DNA of 64,000 nucleotides. It comes from Leptospira jelokensis (GTDB lineage Bacteria > Spirochaetota > Leptospiria > Leptospirales > Leptospiraceae). Made by a program: the position numbers and the translations under genes. This document shows positions 23,086 through 32,082 of the stretch, in pieces. The notes under the pieces were generated by a model. That model saw nothing but the letters and a program-made list of their open reading frames with translations. It made no database searches and was not told the DNA's origin. The DNA is taken from the NCBI RefSeq assembly GCF_004769635.1, contig NZ_RQGH01000040.1:65442-129441 (forward strand). The letters run 5' to 3'. Within the stretch, counting starts at the first letter, position 1; every line of letters begins with the position of its first letter.

Positions 23086-25391
23086 AATTGAAATTAGAAA
23101 ACTTCGGTATCTTTACTTCAAAAGAATTCCCAATTCAAAGAATTACAGTTTTTACGGGACCAAACGAATCTGGAAAAACCACCATTTTGGATGCCTTTGT
23201 TTCAGCCCTAGTGAAAGTAACGGGTACAAAAAAATATGGAAAACTATTAAATGAAAGGTATCAGGAAAATCGAAATTCTGATTTAGGAATTGAGAAACAA
23301 AGTCTCTCCCCAAATTTATTTTTAAACTCACTTGTCATTAGGGAAGGGAATATGGAGGTAGGTTCCGATAGTGAACTCACTTCGGTGATTGAACAATCCA
23401 TTTTTGATAGTGGTTTCAATCCAGGTTACTTAAAAGAACAAGCTGAAATCCAAGTCACTAAAAATGGAAATCGCAAAGTCGTAAAGGATTGGAATTTAGC
23501 ATTATCGGAGTTAGATGCCGCTAAACGAAAATTTGATGAATCCGAACGAAACTTAAACCAAATTTCAAAACAATTTGCAGAATTGCCAAGTTTGGAATTG
23601 GAAAGACAAAACAAAAAAACAGAAATAGAAAGTTTTGTAACTGAAAGAAATACATTACAAAAACAATTTGAAGAGTTAAAAGAAAAGGAACTCCATGCAG
23701 ATGCAGATCGAGTGTATCATCAGATTTTGCAATGGGAAATGTTGTCTCAAGAGAAAAAAACTGATTCTAAATTTTTACAAAATGATTCGGAAAAACAAAT
23801 CAAATCACTCGAAGAATCCATTCGGGCTGGCAAACAAAAAATAGAGGCAACAAAAGAAAGGATAGGCGAATTAGAAAATGGGAAAACTGCTTCAAATTCT
23901 AATCGATCTAGTTTAGAAAACAAATTCCAAAAACTAGAGTCTTATTTTCAGTTTTTTGAATCTTGGAAAGATGTGCTCCGCAAATTCCAAGATGATTTCC
24001 CTGTTGTTCCAAAAGTCACCTGGAATCCATTTTACAGAAGTTTGGCGGTTGTATCTATCTTCCTTACTTTGTTTACCGTGATAACAATCCTTTTCGCTGA
24101 TTTTGGAAATTGGATATACATCCTTTTAGGCTTATTTTTAGGTTTGTCTTTGTTTTTTGGTATCAAAATGAAAGAAACCAAACTCGAAAAAGACGAAGCC
24201 AAATGGAATGAAATGATCCGTCGGATAACAAGTGAAATGGAAACCAAAACTTTGGGTGAATGGAAACCTGATTCCCTTCACTTGGATTCATTGTTTACCA
24301 CTTTCCAAAGGTATGAAAGGGAATACACAAAACAGAAATTAGAACTTCAAAATTTAGTTGTTATGATTTCTAAAATGGAATCGGAAATCCAGAACCAAGA
24401 AAATCTTTTGAAAAAAGAAAAAGATGTTTTAGATGAAAAAGAAAAAGAACGTTCGACCCACTTGCAAAATTTAGGTGTGAGTTCTCTTAGCGAATTAAGC
24501 GAAACCTTGGTCCAAATACGCCTCAAAGCTGACAAAATCAAAACCATTGAAGATTCCCTGGGAGTAGAAATTAAAAAATGGGAAACAGATGGAATTGAGT
24601 CACTCAAACTCAAACTCAAAGATAAAATGAGTGATTGGGAGAAACAGGGAATTGGTAAACAATTCCAACCAGAAGACCGAACCACCAAACAACGACTTGA
24701 GAATCGTATCAGAGAGTTAACTGAATTGATTCGAAGTTTGGAAGTAAAGATTGTAGACTTAGAAAAAAAATTGGATACCGGAAAAGCAATTTTGGAATCC
24801 CAAATGGTTCCTGCTCAAAAAGAATGGGAATCCAACAAAAAAGATCTTGAGTCCAAAGAAAAAAAGAAAATCGAATTGGAAAAAAATTTCCAAGCCTTTG
24901 AAGTCCTTGTTGGAATTTTTTCAGAAATGCAAAAAGAAAGTACAGATAAAATGTCTTCTCTTGTGCGTTCCTTACAAAACAGAATGGATGCCATCAAAGG
25001 TACAATGCCATCCAAACAAATCCATTGGAATGGGTTTTCTGACGAAATCCAAATCACATCAAATCAAAATGAAGGACATTTTTCTTTTGGACAATTGTCA
25101 ACGGGAACACGCGAACAAATTTCCTTTGTTTTGCGATTGGAATATGCATTTCGTATTGGAAACCAATTTAATGTCCTTTACTTATTGTTAGATGAACCGT
25201 TTCGGCACATGGACAATGTTCGGCGAAATGCGGCATTGGAATATACCCTTCAATGCATTGCAAATTCTGATGAAAATTGGAAAGTGGTGTTTTTTAGTTT
25301 TGATGAGGATTTGGTGGCAAACATCCAAGGATTGGCAGAAAAGTACAACCTTCCCTGCCAAATCCATACGTTATCTAAACAAGTTTCTTAG
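23082..25391 (+). CDS. SbcC/Rad50/YhaN-like ATPase with two membrane segments
   Basis: 769 residues. Walker [12 protein letters not shown] (about 25-36), a long coiled coil (about 140-300), two hydrophobic helices at about 318-360, a second coiled coil (about 380-620), the ABC signature L-S-T-G-T-R-E-Q (about 670) and Walker B Y-L-L-L-D-E-P-F (about 698) with the D-loop H-M-D-N. This is the Rad50-type head-coil-head architecture. The usual zinc hook C-x-x-C at the coil apex is absent and is replaced by the membrane pair, as in YhaN proteins. It would work with the preceding nuclease at the membrane. Length is shorter than typical SbcC (over 1000). The 3' end overlaps tpx by 17 bases, convergently. 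Confidence 0.82.
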   Translation: MKLKLENFGIFTSKEFPIQRITVFTGPNESGKTTILDAFVSALVKVTGTKKYGKLLNERYQENRNSDLGIEKQSLSPNLFLNSLVIREGNMEVGSDSELTSVIEQSIFDSGFNPGYLKEQAEIQVTKNGNRKVVKDWNLALSELDAAKRKFDESERNLNQISKQFAELPSLELERQNKKTEIESFVTERNTLQKQFEELKEKELHADADRVYHQILQWEMLSQEKKTDSKFLQNDSEKQIKSLEESIRAGKQKIEATKERIGELENGKTASNSNRSSLENKFQKLESYFQFFESWKDVLRKFQDDFPVVPKVTWNPFYRSLAVVSIFLTLFTVITILFADFGNWIYILLGLFLGLSLFFGIKMKETKLEKDEAKWNEMIRRITSEMETKTLGEWKPDSLHLDSLFTTFQRYEREYTKQKLELQNLVVMISKMESEIQNQENLLKKEKDVLDEKEKERSTHLQNLGVSSLSELSETLVQIRLKADKIKTIEDSLGVEIKKWETDGIESLKLKLKDKMSDWEKQGIGKQFQPEDRTTKQRLENRIRELTELIRSLEVKIVDLEKKLDTGKAILESQMVPAQKEWESNKKDLESKEKKKIELEKNFQAFEVLVGIFSEMQKESTDKMSSLVRSLQNRMDAIKGTMPSKQIHWNGFSDEIQITSNQNEGHFSFGQLSTGTREQISFVLRLEYAFRIGNQFNVLYLLLDEPFRHMDNVRRNAALEYTLQCIANSDENWKVVFFSFDEDLVANIQGLAEKYNLPCQIHTLSKQVS

Positions 25392-25890
25392 CTTCTGCAA
25401 GAACGGTATCGTAGTTAGGTTCACTTCCAATTTCAGGAACAAGTTCCGTGTAACGAACCACATCGTCTTTATCGACAACAAAAACGGCTCTTGCGGATAA
25501 TCCAGCAAGTGGGCCACCAGAGATATGGGTTCCATAGTTTTTGGAGAACGAAAAGTCTTTAAATTGGGAACCTGTGATTAGGTTTTCCGAGTTGATGCCT
25601 TCCGTGGAACAAAATCGTTTCATGGCAAAAGGTAAATCACCAGAAATGATTAGAGTGGTGATCCCATTTTCTTTTGCTACCTTTTCGTTGAATTTTTTTG
25701 TTTCGATGGCACAAACCGGAGTGTCGAGGCTTGGTACGGCTACAAGGATTTTTACCTTACCTGCCAGATCTTTTAAGGAAATATCACTTAAATCTTGTTT
25801 GGCGACTTTGAAATCAGGAGCTTTGTCTCCAGGTTTTGGGATGGATCCTTCGAGAGGAACGGGATTTCCTTTGAGTGTTACTTGTGCCAT
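25375..25890 (-). CDS. tpx: Thiol peroxidase (2-Cys peroxiredoxin, Tpx type)
   Basis: 171 residues, the usual Tpx length. The peroxidatic Cys lies in [11 protein letters not shown] (about residue 61) and the resolving Cys in M-K-R-F-C-S-T-E-G (about 95), the spacing that defines the Tpx subfamily. G-D-L-P-F-A is the conserved following motif and S-A-R-A-V-F-V-V-D the later core strand. It removes H2O2 and lipid hydroperoxides with thioredoxin. It is a single gene with a good AGGAGA site before the ATG, and its 3' end overlaps the ATPase gene. Confidence 0.95.
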   Translation of the reverse strand: MAQVTLKGNPVPLEGSIPKPGDKAPDFKVAKQDLSDISLKDLAGKVKILVAVPSLDTPVCAIETKKFNEKVAKENGITTLIISGDLPFAMKRFCSTEGINSENLITGSQFKDFSFSKNYGTHISGGPLAGLSARAVFVVDKDDVVRYTELVPEIGSEPNYDTVLAEAKKLV

Positions 25891-25929
25891 ATTTTCTCCT
25901 ATGTTTCTTTTAGACTGGGATTCATTCTC

Positions 25930-27066
25930 TTAAGAGTTTCTTTCTTGTGGAAGGATTTTTTCCATCCAAAGGAAAGATTCTGCAAGTTCTCCCTTTTGGA
26001 TGGTGGCACTCAAATGGCGCACTCGGTCCAATATCCAAGTAGGAGAGTGTTCGCTAAGTCCCGAAAAGGCAGACAGTTCTTCAGCATTGAGTGTACCATC
26101 AAAGGAAGCACAGATGGCAAAAATAGCAACCGGCCATTGTTTTTCTTCTTCTGGCAATGACTGGAGGGACAAAACAAAAGCCTCCCAGTCATCTAAGTGT
26201 TGTAATGTTTCTCGATTTGGCAAAAGCCCAAGTAAACCAAAGAGTAGGTATTCAAAATTGGGATGAAACGTTTTTGTATACACAATTGAAAGTGCAACGG
26301 AGCGTAACACCGATTCTATCAGTTTTGGATTCCTAAATTTCGATTTGATTTGGATGAGGAGGGAATCTGCTAATTTTCTTGTGATGATTCGTTTTCTTAA
26401 TTCAAAAAGAATGATATAAGTAGTAACGGCATCCCATATCCCGGTGATAGGCCCTGAAATGTATTCAATGAGAAAACGTAAACTAGTCCTTCCCAAAAAT
26501 ACCTTTAACAATAGTTTTGCGAAAATATTGGATAAAAATACCTTACTTTTATACAAGAGAGTTCGAATAAACAATGCCCTCTCATTTAAGTGTTTGTAAG
26601 GATCAATCCCATAAAGGCGGATCCTCGGGTCAGGGATTTCCAATACGAGACGTGCCATCATCCCTGGGATGGGTGTGATGAGTTCAGGTTCTTCAGCAAG
26701 TTCCACATCAGCAGCTTTTGCCATTTGGTAGGAAAGGTAAAACCCCAACCGGAAGAGGAGGTAAAACTCAAGGACAGTGATGGAAGTGAGTAGGACAAGG
26801 AAACCAACGAGAGCTTGGTAGGGAATGTCAGAAAGGTGGGAAAATGAGATGGCTGGCAAATACAAGGAAAGGTATACAAAGAGAACGGAAGGAAAAAAAC
26901 CAATCCAAAACGACCAAAAACTGCCCCAAAATAGGAGTTGTTTCGAAGCTTCAGAAAAACTGGTTTCTGCCTTTTGTCCCTCGTTTTTCGTAGATGTCCG
27001 AATTGCAATGAGGACCCGGCGGCCCCATTGTTCTAAAATTCCTGGTTTGTAACGATCTGTACTCAT
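25930..27066 (-). CDS. Conserved membrane protein of unknown function
   Basis: 378 residues. At least two strong N-terminal helices (about 46-72 and 84-112), a further amphipathic region near 195-230 and a soluble C-terminal half with alternating acidic helices (about 280-378). I recognise no enzyme motif; the conserved-looking segment is G-I-D-P-Y-K-H-L-N-E-R. It may be a Leptospira-specific family. It is divergent from the desaturase gene (56 bases between starts), which hints at a role in membrane lipids, but this is only context. Confidence 0.6.
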   Translation of the reverse strand: MSTDRYKPGILEQWGRRVLIAIRTSTKNEGQKAETSFSEASKQLLFWGSFWSFWIGFFPSVLFVYLSLYLPAISFSHLSDIPYQALVGFLVLLTSITVLEFYLLFRLGFYLSYQMAKAADVELAEEPELITPIPGMMARLVLEIPDPRIRLYGIDPYKHLNERALFIRTLLYKSKVFLSNIFAKLLLKVFLGRTSLRFLIEYISGPITGIWDAVTTYIILFELRKRIITRKLADSLLIQIKSKFRNPKLIESVLRSVALSIVYTKTFHPNFEYLLFGLLGLLPNRETLQHLDDWEAFVLSLQSLPEEEKQWPVAIFAICASFDGTLNAEELSAFSGLSEHSPTWILDRVRHLSATIQKGELAESFLWMEKILPQERNS

Positions 27067-27122
27067 TTTTTTGCAACCGGAATCGGATTTCGGACTCCCA
27101 CTCCATGGAACAGGAATTTTCT

Positions 27123-28211
27123 ATGACGACACAAGCTGAAATCAAAGTCAAAAACCCAATCGATTGGGTGACTACGATTTTTTTACTCACATCCCCCCTC
27201 GTTGGTATCTTCGGAACCATCTACGTTACCATATATGAAACCATTCATTTGGGAACATGGGCACTTTTTTTGTTTTATTTTTTTGCGACGGGCATGGGGA
27301 TTACAGTTGGTTACCACAGACTGTTTTCACACAAAGCCTATGAAGCGAAATCCCCCATAAAACTTTTGTTATTGTTGTTTGGAGCAGCTGCCTTCCAATC
27401 CACTGCGCTCGAATGGAGTGAAGACCACCGCATCCATCACAAATTTGTGGATACAGACAAGGATCCATACTCCATCAAAAAAGGGTTTTGGTATGCTCAT
27501 ATTGGTTGGTTATTTCGCAAACGAAACTATGTTGGGCAAGGGGTCCAAGATTTGCTGAATGACCCACTCGTAGTTTGGCAACACAAACATTTTTATTCGA
27601 TTTCAATCTTTATGTGTTTCATTTTGCCTGGACTCATCACCATGTTATGGGGATCCTTCTTAGAAGGATTTTTTGTAGCCGGGTTTTTACGATTATTTGT
27701 AGTCCACCAATTTACTTTTTTTATCAATAGTGCCTGCCATGTTTGGGGAGAACGAACTTTCTCAAAGGAACAAACGGCTCGTGACAATTGGATGATCGCA
27801 TTTTTTACGTTTGGTGAAGGATACCATAACTTCCATCATGAATTCCAAATGGATTATCGGAATGGAATACGTTGGTATGATTATGATCCATCCAAGTGGA
27901 TGATCAAATTCCTTTCTTTTTTTGGCCTTACTTATAATTTAAAAAAAGTTTCAGAAGAAAAAATTTTACAAAAAACCATGTTTATCAAAGAGAAGGAAAC
28001 CCTTCACCAGTATTCGAATCTCGGTGAGGACAAACTAAAATCTTGGTCTGAACAATTGGCTCATCTGAGAGAAACAGCAATCTTAGAATACCAAAAATGG
28101 TCGAAAGCAAAACAAACTGCAAATGAAACTGAAGCGGGAGTTTCCAAAAAGAACTTTGAAACCACAAAGGAAAATTGGGAAAAACTGTTAAGCCGTCCAC
28201 TTTTCTCCTAA
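27123..28211 (+). CDS. Acyl-CoA desaturase (delta-9 type)
   Basis: About 362 residues. The three His boxes of membrane fatty-acid desaturases are present: H-R-L-F-S-H (about 65), H-R-I-H-H (about 102) and G-Y-H-N-F-H-H (about 233), with four membrane helices in the usual two pairs. It would introduce a cis double bond at C9 of acyl-CoA, using O2, and so set membrane fluidity. The ATG at 27123 has AGGA 7 bases upstream and is preferred over the ATG at 27105. A hydrophilic C-terminal extension of about 75 residues (after 285) is longer than in minimal bacterial desaturases; its role is unknown. It converges with the histidine kinase with only four bases between stops. Confidence 0.9.
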   Translation: MTTQAEIKVKNPIDWVTTIFLLTSPLVGIFGTIYVTIYETIHLGTWALFLFYFFATGMGITVGYHRLFSHKAYEAKSPIKLLLLLFGAAAFQSTALEWSEDHRIHHKFVDTDKDPYSIKKGFWYAHIGWLFRKRNYVGQGVQDLLNDPLVVWQHKHFYSISIFMCFILPGLITMLWGSFLEGFFVAGFLRLFVVHQFTFFINSACHVWGERTFSKEQTARDNWMIAFFTFGEGYHNFHHEFQMDYRNGIRWYDYDPSKWMIKFLSFFGLTYNLKKVSEEKILQKTMFIKEKETLHQYSNLGEDKLKSWSEQLAHLRETAILEYQKWSKAKQTANETEAGVSKKNFETTKENWEKLLSRPLFS

Positions 28212-28215
28212 CAAC

Positions 28216-30042
28216 TTACCCTCTCACCTCCCTAAAAATTTCTTTCGGGAGATTGGGAACATCACCTGGTCCAACTAACGGCAAATAAACCATAAACAAA
28301 GTTCGACCAGGGGATGACTCCACTTCAATCCTTCCTTTATGTTTTTCGATGATTCCTTTGACGATTCCTAAACCAAGTCCTGTTCCTTCACCTTGGTCTT
28401 TTGTGGTAAAAAAGGGATCCCAAATTTTATCTTTGATTTCACTAGGAATTCCGGATCCATTGTCTTCAAAACTAATCATCACATACTCTTCTCCAATCCT
28501 TCTCGAAGAAATGATTAGTTTTGGGTGTTCTGTTTTTTTCATCGCATGGATGGCATTGGTAATGAGATTGGTCCAAACTTGATTTAGTTCATCCAAATTG
28601 CACCTAACAAGAGGGATGGCTCCGTAATTACGTTCAATTTCCACTCCATGTTTGATTTGGTTTTGCATGATGACCAGGGTATTTTCGAGTCCCTCGTGGA
28701 TGTCCGAGACTTCATATGAATTTTGACCTAGGTGGGAATAATATTTTAATGCTTTCACAATTCGAACAATATTCCGAATCGCATACTTAATATTTTTGAT
28801 ATTTCTTTGCAAACTTAAGGTGTTCTTCAACATTTCAAATGTTTCTTTCCCACCCGATTTCCAAATCCGTAACAATTCCTCTTGCATATGCATAAGATGG
28901 TGGTCGATGAGAAAGGTAGCAAGGTCTGTGGCATCATTTTCAGGCATTCCATCTTGGATGAATTTGAATTTGGTTTCTCTTTTTAATTTAAATTTGTCCT
29001 TCGGATCAATTTTGGTGTTGGGATCTTCTTTCACGAAGCTAAACAAGATATCCAAATAAAGGGAACGAAAATCTGGATTTTGGATGAGATGGGTGATATC
29101 GCCTAAGTGTGATAATACGAATACTAAATTCGCATCTAAATTATCAGCTGCTCCGTTGATCACGGCCGCAGGTGTATTGATTTCGTGAGCTATTCCTGCT
29201 ACCATCACCCCAAGCGATGCCATTTTTTCTGACTGGACGAGGTGGGCTTGGGTTTCTTCTAATTCTTTGGTTCTTTCTCTTACTTTTGCTTCCAAAGTTT
29301 CAGTTAAGTTTAAAAGCTGTTGGTAGATCATAGAATTGGAAAGGGACATGAGAGATACAGATAGGATCTCCAAAATGATTTCAATTTCCTCTAGGTCGTA
29401 AATTTTTCCTTCTTTATGTTTTCCTAGTAAAATAAATCCCACCAAACTTGATTTAATTGATAATGTGGCAACTAACTCTGATTTTGTGTCTGAAAAAAAA
29501 TGTAAGGCTTCTTTTGCGATTTTTTCATGACTTGGGGAAACACATTGGATAAAATTTTCTTTGATATGGATTCCTTCCCTTTCCGATAACCATAACAAAA
29601 ATGGATTAAAAACCGGAATGGAAGGTAAGTCGGAGGTCATTGTGTTTTTTGACGGTAGGAATGGCCTTGGTCGGAATTGGCCTTCTTTTTCATCCCAAGT
29701 ATACACTTGCACAAATTCAGCCGGGATTTTCGCGGCTAAAAATTGACTGATGGTTTCGCTGATTTGGTCAGGGTCATTAAAGGAAATGAGTTCCTCTTTG
29801 AATTTTTCAAGGGCAAAAAGATTTTGCACCAACTCGTCGCGTTTTTTCGGTTTTTCCTCCAAAACAGTTTCGTGTTTGGGTAAGTGGAAGAGAAAAAGGG
29901 ATAAAGTGAGTAAGCCCATTAGTAAAGTCGCAAATGTGAGAAGATAGGATGTTTGGAACATGCTTAGTCCATAAGCAATCGCAAACCAACCAAAGGATGA
30001 AAGAAGAATGATGCTGGAACGAAAGAAAACTTGTATTTGCAT
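28216..30042 (-). CDS. Membrane sensor histidine kinase with GAF domain
   Basis: About 608 residues. Two N-terminal membrane helices, a GAF-like domain (about 75-240), a coiled linker, a HisKA-type helix with the phospho-acceptor H286 in G-I-A-H-E-I-N-T-P, and a HATPase domain: N-box N-L-I-T-N-A-I-H-A-M, G1 D-N-G-S-G-I-P, F-box D-P-F-F-T-T-K, G2 G-T-G-L-G-L-G. A 130-residue insertion separates the H-box and N-box, as in kinases of the N-T-P subfamily. No response regulator adjoins. The ATG at 30042 is chosen; an in-frame TTG at 30057 is also possible. Only about 50 bases separate it from rsgA on the other strand. Confidence 0.88.
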   Translation of the reverse strand: MQIQVFFRSSIILLSSFGWFAIAYGLSMFQTSYLLTFATLLMGLLTLSLFLFHLPKHETVLEEKPKKRDELVQNLFALEKFKEELISFNDPDQISETISQFLAAKIPAEFVQVYTWDEKEGQFRPRPFLPSKNTMTSDLPSIPVFNPFLLWLSEREGIHIKENFIQCVSPSHEKIAKEALHFFSDTKSELVATLSIKSSLVGFILLGKHKEGKIYDLEEIEIILEILSVSLMSLSNSMIYQQLLNLTETLEAKVRERTKELEETQAHLVQSEKMASLGVMVAGIAHEINTPAAVINGAADNLDANLVFVLSHLGDITHLIQNPDFRSLYLDILFSFVKEDPNTKIDPKDKFKLKRETKFKFIQDGMPENDATDLATFLIDHHLMHMQEELLRIWKSGGKETFEMLKNTLSLQRNIKNIKYAIRNIVRIVKALKYYSHLGQNSYEVSDIHEGLENTLVIMQNQIKHGVEIERNYGAIPLVRCNLDELNQVWTNLITNAIHAMKKTEHPKLIISSRRIGEEYVMISFEDNGSGIPSEIKDKIWDPFFTTKDQGEGTGLGLGIVKGIIEKHKGRIEVESSPGRTLFMVYLPLVGPGDVPNLPKEIFREVRG

Positions 30043-30091
30043 GTGGATCGTATACAATGTGAGAACTAGATAATTATGGTGTTGAATCCAC

Positions 30092-31045
30092 TTGGGTAAA
30101 GAACAATTTACAATCGCTCGTATCTTCGGTGCTTATTATGAAATTTATTCGGAAGCCACTACCTATGCCCTAGCTGTACTCAAAGGCAAACTGCGCCTAA
30201 AAAATTCGGATGAACGCCATCCTTTTGTTGTGGGAGATATAGTCCTTGCTGAAAAATCTTCGGGAGAAGAGTGGGTTATCTCTGAAAGGATGGAACGAAA
30301 AAATTACCTCACAAGAAAGAGTGATAAAGGCGACATTCACGTGTTATGTGCAAACCTTGACCAAGTGGCCATCCTCGCTTCTTGTAAGGATCCAGAAACA
30401 AAACCAGGATTCATTGACCGGCTCCTTGCTGCCTCTTACCATACAGCCATTCCACCCCTTATCATCTTTACCAAAAAAGATTTAGTATCGGAGGAAGAGA
30501 TAGAAGACAGGGAGACCTATTATAAGGAGTTAGGTTATGAAGTGATGAGTGTCTCACTCCTCTCGGAAGAGTCCATCCAACCCCTGTGGGAAAAAATCAA
30601 AGGCAAACGAACCTTTCTCTGTGGCAATTCTGGGGTGGGGAAATCGACGCTCATGAACCACCTCCACCAAAAAACCGTACAACGTACGAATTTGGTCAGC
30701 GGATCCACCAAAAAAGGAAAACACACAACCACCAATTCTTTTGCTTTATTTTTGGAAGGAAATACCGTCCTCATCGACTCGCCGGGAGTCAAAGAATGGG
30801 GAATCCTCCACTTGACCACAACCGAACTTTGGGAAAGTTTTCCCGAATTACGAAATGTAAAGGAACGTTGTCAGGAAATTTATTGCTGTGAACTCGGTTC
30901 TAACTGCCCAATGCGCCAATACATGGAAGAGACGATGGACGAAACCCGAAAAAAGAGCCTCGAATCCATGATCGAAAGCTTGGAAAACCCCCACAGGGTA
31001 ACTCGAAGGGACCATTGGACAAAAGCGGTCACAAAAAGGTATTAG
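30092..31045 (+). CDS. rsgA: Small ribosomal subunit biogenesis GTPase RsgA
   Basis: 317 residues with an OB-fold N-domain (about 5-75), a circularly permuted GTPase in which G4 (F-T-K-K-D-L-V, about 130) precedes G1 (G-N-S-G-V-G-K-S-T, about 180) and G3 (D-S-P-G-V-K-E-W-G, about 227), and a C-terminal zinc-binding segment C-x5-C-C-x5-C (about 265-275) followed by helices. It binds the 30S subunit in late assembly. The start is TTG at 30092: the ATG and GTG just upstream are out of frame and quickly stopped, and the OB domain begins here. The FecR lipoprotein gene follows 65 bases later with its own ribosome site. Confidence 0.92.
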   Translation: MGKEQFTIARIFGAYYEIYSEATTYALAVLKGKLRLKNSDERHPFVVGDIVLAEKSSGEEWVISERMERKNYLTRKSDKGDIHVLCANLDQVAILASCKDPETKPGFIDRLLAASYHTAIPPLIIFTKKDLVSEEEIEDRETYYKELGYEVMSVSLLSEESIQPLWEKIKGKRTFLCGNSGVGKSTLMNHLHQKTVQRTNLVSGSTKKGKHTTTNSFALFLEGNTVLIDSPGVKEWGILHLTTTELWESFPELRNVKERCQEIYCCELGSNCPMRQYMEETMDETRKKSLESMIESLENPHRVTRRDHWTKAVTKRY

Positions 31046-31110
31046 GGAAAAGAGTTGCCAAGGCTTCAGTTGTTATCTATTTTAAGAAAGTTATTTCCGG
31101 AGGAAGGAAT

Positions 31111-32082
31111 ATGAAACGTACAATCATACAAAAATTGTCGGTTTTGGGATTTGTGGCGGTTTTTGCCATGTTTGCCACAGCTTGCCAAAAGGACTCAAAA
31201 GAGACTGTAACGGCTGTTACAGAAAAAAACCAACCATCTAGCAATGTCGTGATCGCCTTTGTAAAGGGAGATGTTGTGATCTTAAGAGAAAGTGGTCAAA
31301 TCAAACCAAGTTTAGGTGATACTTTATCATCAGAAGACACAATTGTGACTGGCCAAAACGGATCCGTTGAACTTCTTGTTGGTGAAGATGGAGTTCTCAA
31401 ACTCAACAAAAACACTTCCTTAAGTGTAAACCAAGCGTTTGCTGCAAACGATGGAACTCGCGAAACAGAAGTTAACATGCAATACGGAAAACTGGTGACA
31501 GTACTTCGTAAGGAAAGAAAAACGGAATCCTTCAGTGTTGTGACTCCAACTTCCATTGCGGGTGTTCGTGGAACAATTTTTTTGACGAATGTGGAAAACC
31601 CTTCGGCTAAAGGTGGAAACGTAGCCTGTGGATCTTCAAACTGCGTTGTAAAATACACGGTTTTAGATGGAGCAGTTGCCATCCGTAAGTCAAACTCTGA
31701 AAACGAAATCGTTGTCGACAAACAAAAGTCAGCTGAAGTTGGTTCGGACACAAAACTTTCTGATAAAATGATTAAGCCAATGGACAAACAATCCTTAGGT
31801 GAAATGAAAGAAATGTTAGTTTTTGAAAACACAAAGATGTTACAATTTGAATCATTAGCAAATGAACTCAAATCAAACAACGAAGAACTTCAAAAAATGA
31901 ACATCGGTTCTTCTGTTGAGGAATTGGAAAAAGCGGCTAGAACTCGCGAAATCACCAAATCAAAGTCAGATGAAGTGATCACAACAGCGAAGTCGATCGA
32001 AGATTCCAAATACATCAAAAAAGACGTTCAAAAAGATTCACTAAAATTAGCTCCTAAAGAGAGTTTTGATAAGACGAAATGA
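31111..32082 (+). CDS. FecR-domain lipoprotein
   Basis: 323 residues. The ATG at 31111 is preceded by GGAGGAAGG, and the signal peptide ends in F-A-T-A-C (Cys about 23), so it is a lipoprotein. A FecR-type beta domain spans about 45-215 with the hallmark P-T-S-I-A-G-V-R-G-T-I-F-L near 147; a Lys/Glu-rich helical tail (about 235-323) follows. In canonical systems FecR senses a TonB signal for a sigma factor; here there is no sigma factor or transporter, as in many spirochaete FecR lipoproteins of unknown role. Its stop overlaps the PEGA gene (ATGA). It is the first of three coupled envelope lipoproteins. Confidence 0.8.
   Translation: MKRTIIQKLSVLGFVAVFAMFATACQKDSKETVTAVTEKNQPSSNVVIAFVKGDVVILRESGQIKPSLGDTLSSEDTIVTGQNGSVELLVGEDGVLKLNKNTSLSVNQAFAANDGTRETEVNMQYGKLVTVLRKERKTESFSVVTPTSIAGVRGTIFLTNVENPSAKGGNVACGSSNCVVKYTVLDGAVAIRKSNSENEIVVDKQKSAEVGSDTKLSDKMIKPMDKQSLGEMKEMLVFENTKMLQFESLANELKSNNEELQKMNIGSSVEELEKAARTREITKSKSDEVITTAKSIEDSKYIKKDVQKDSLKLAPKESFDKTK

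Noticed and set aside
31296..31880. 194-residue minus-strand frame
   Set aside because: Antisense to the FecR lipoprotein, which has a signal peptide, ribosome site and family motif; the reverse frame is Ser/Thr-rich without a domain.
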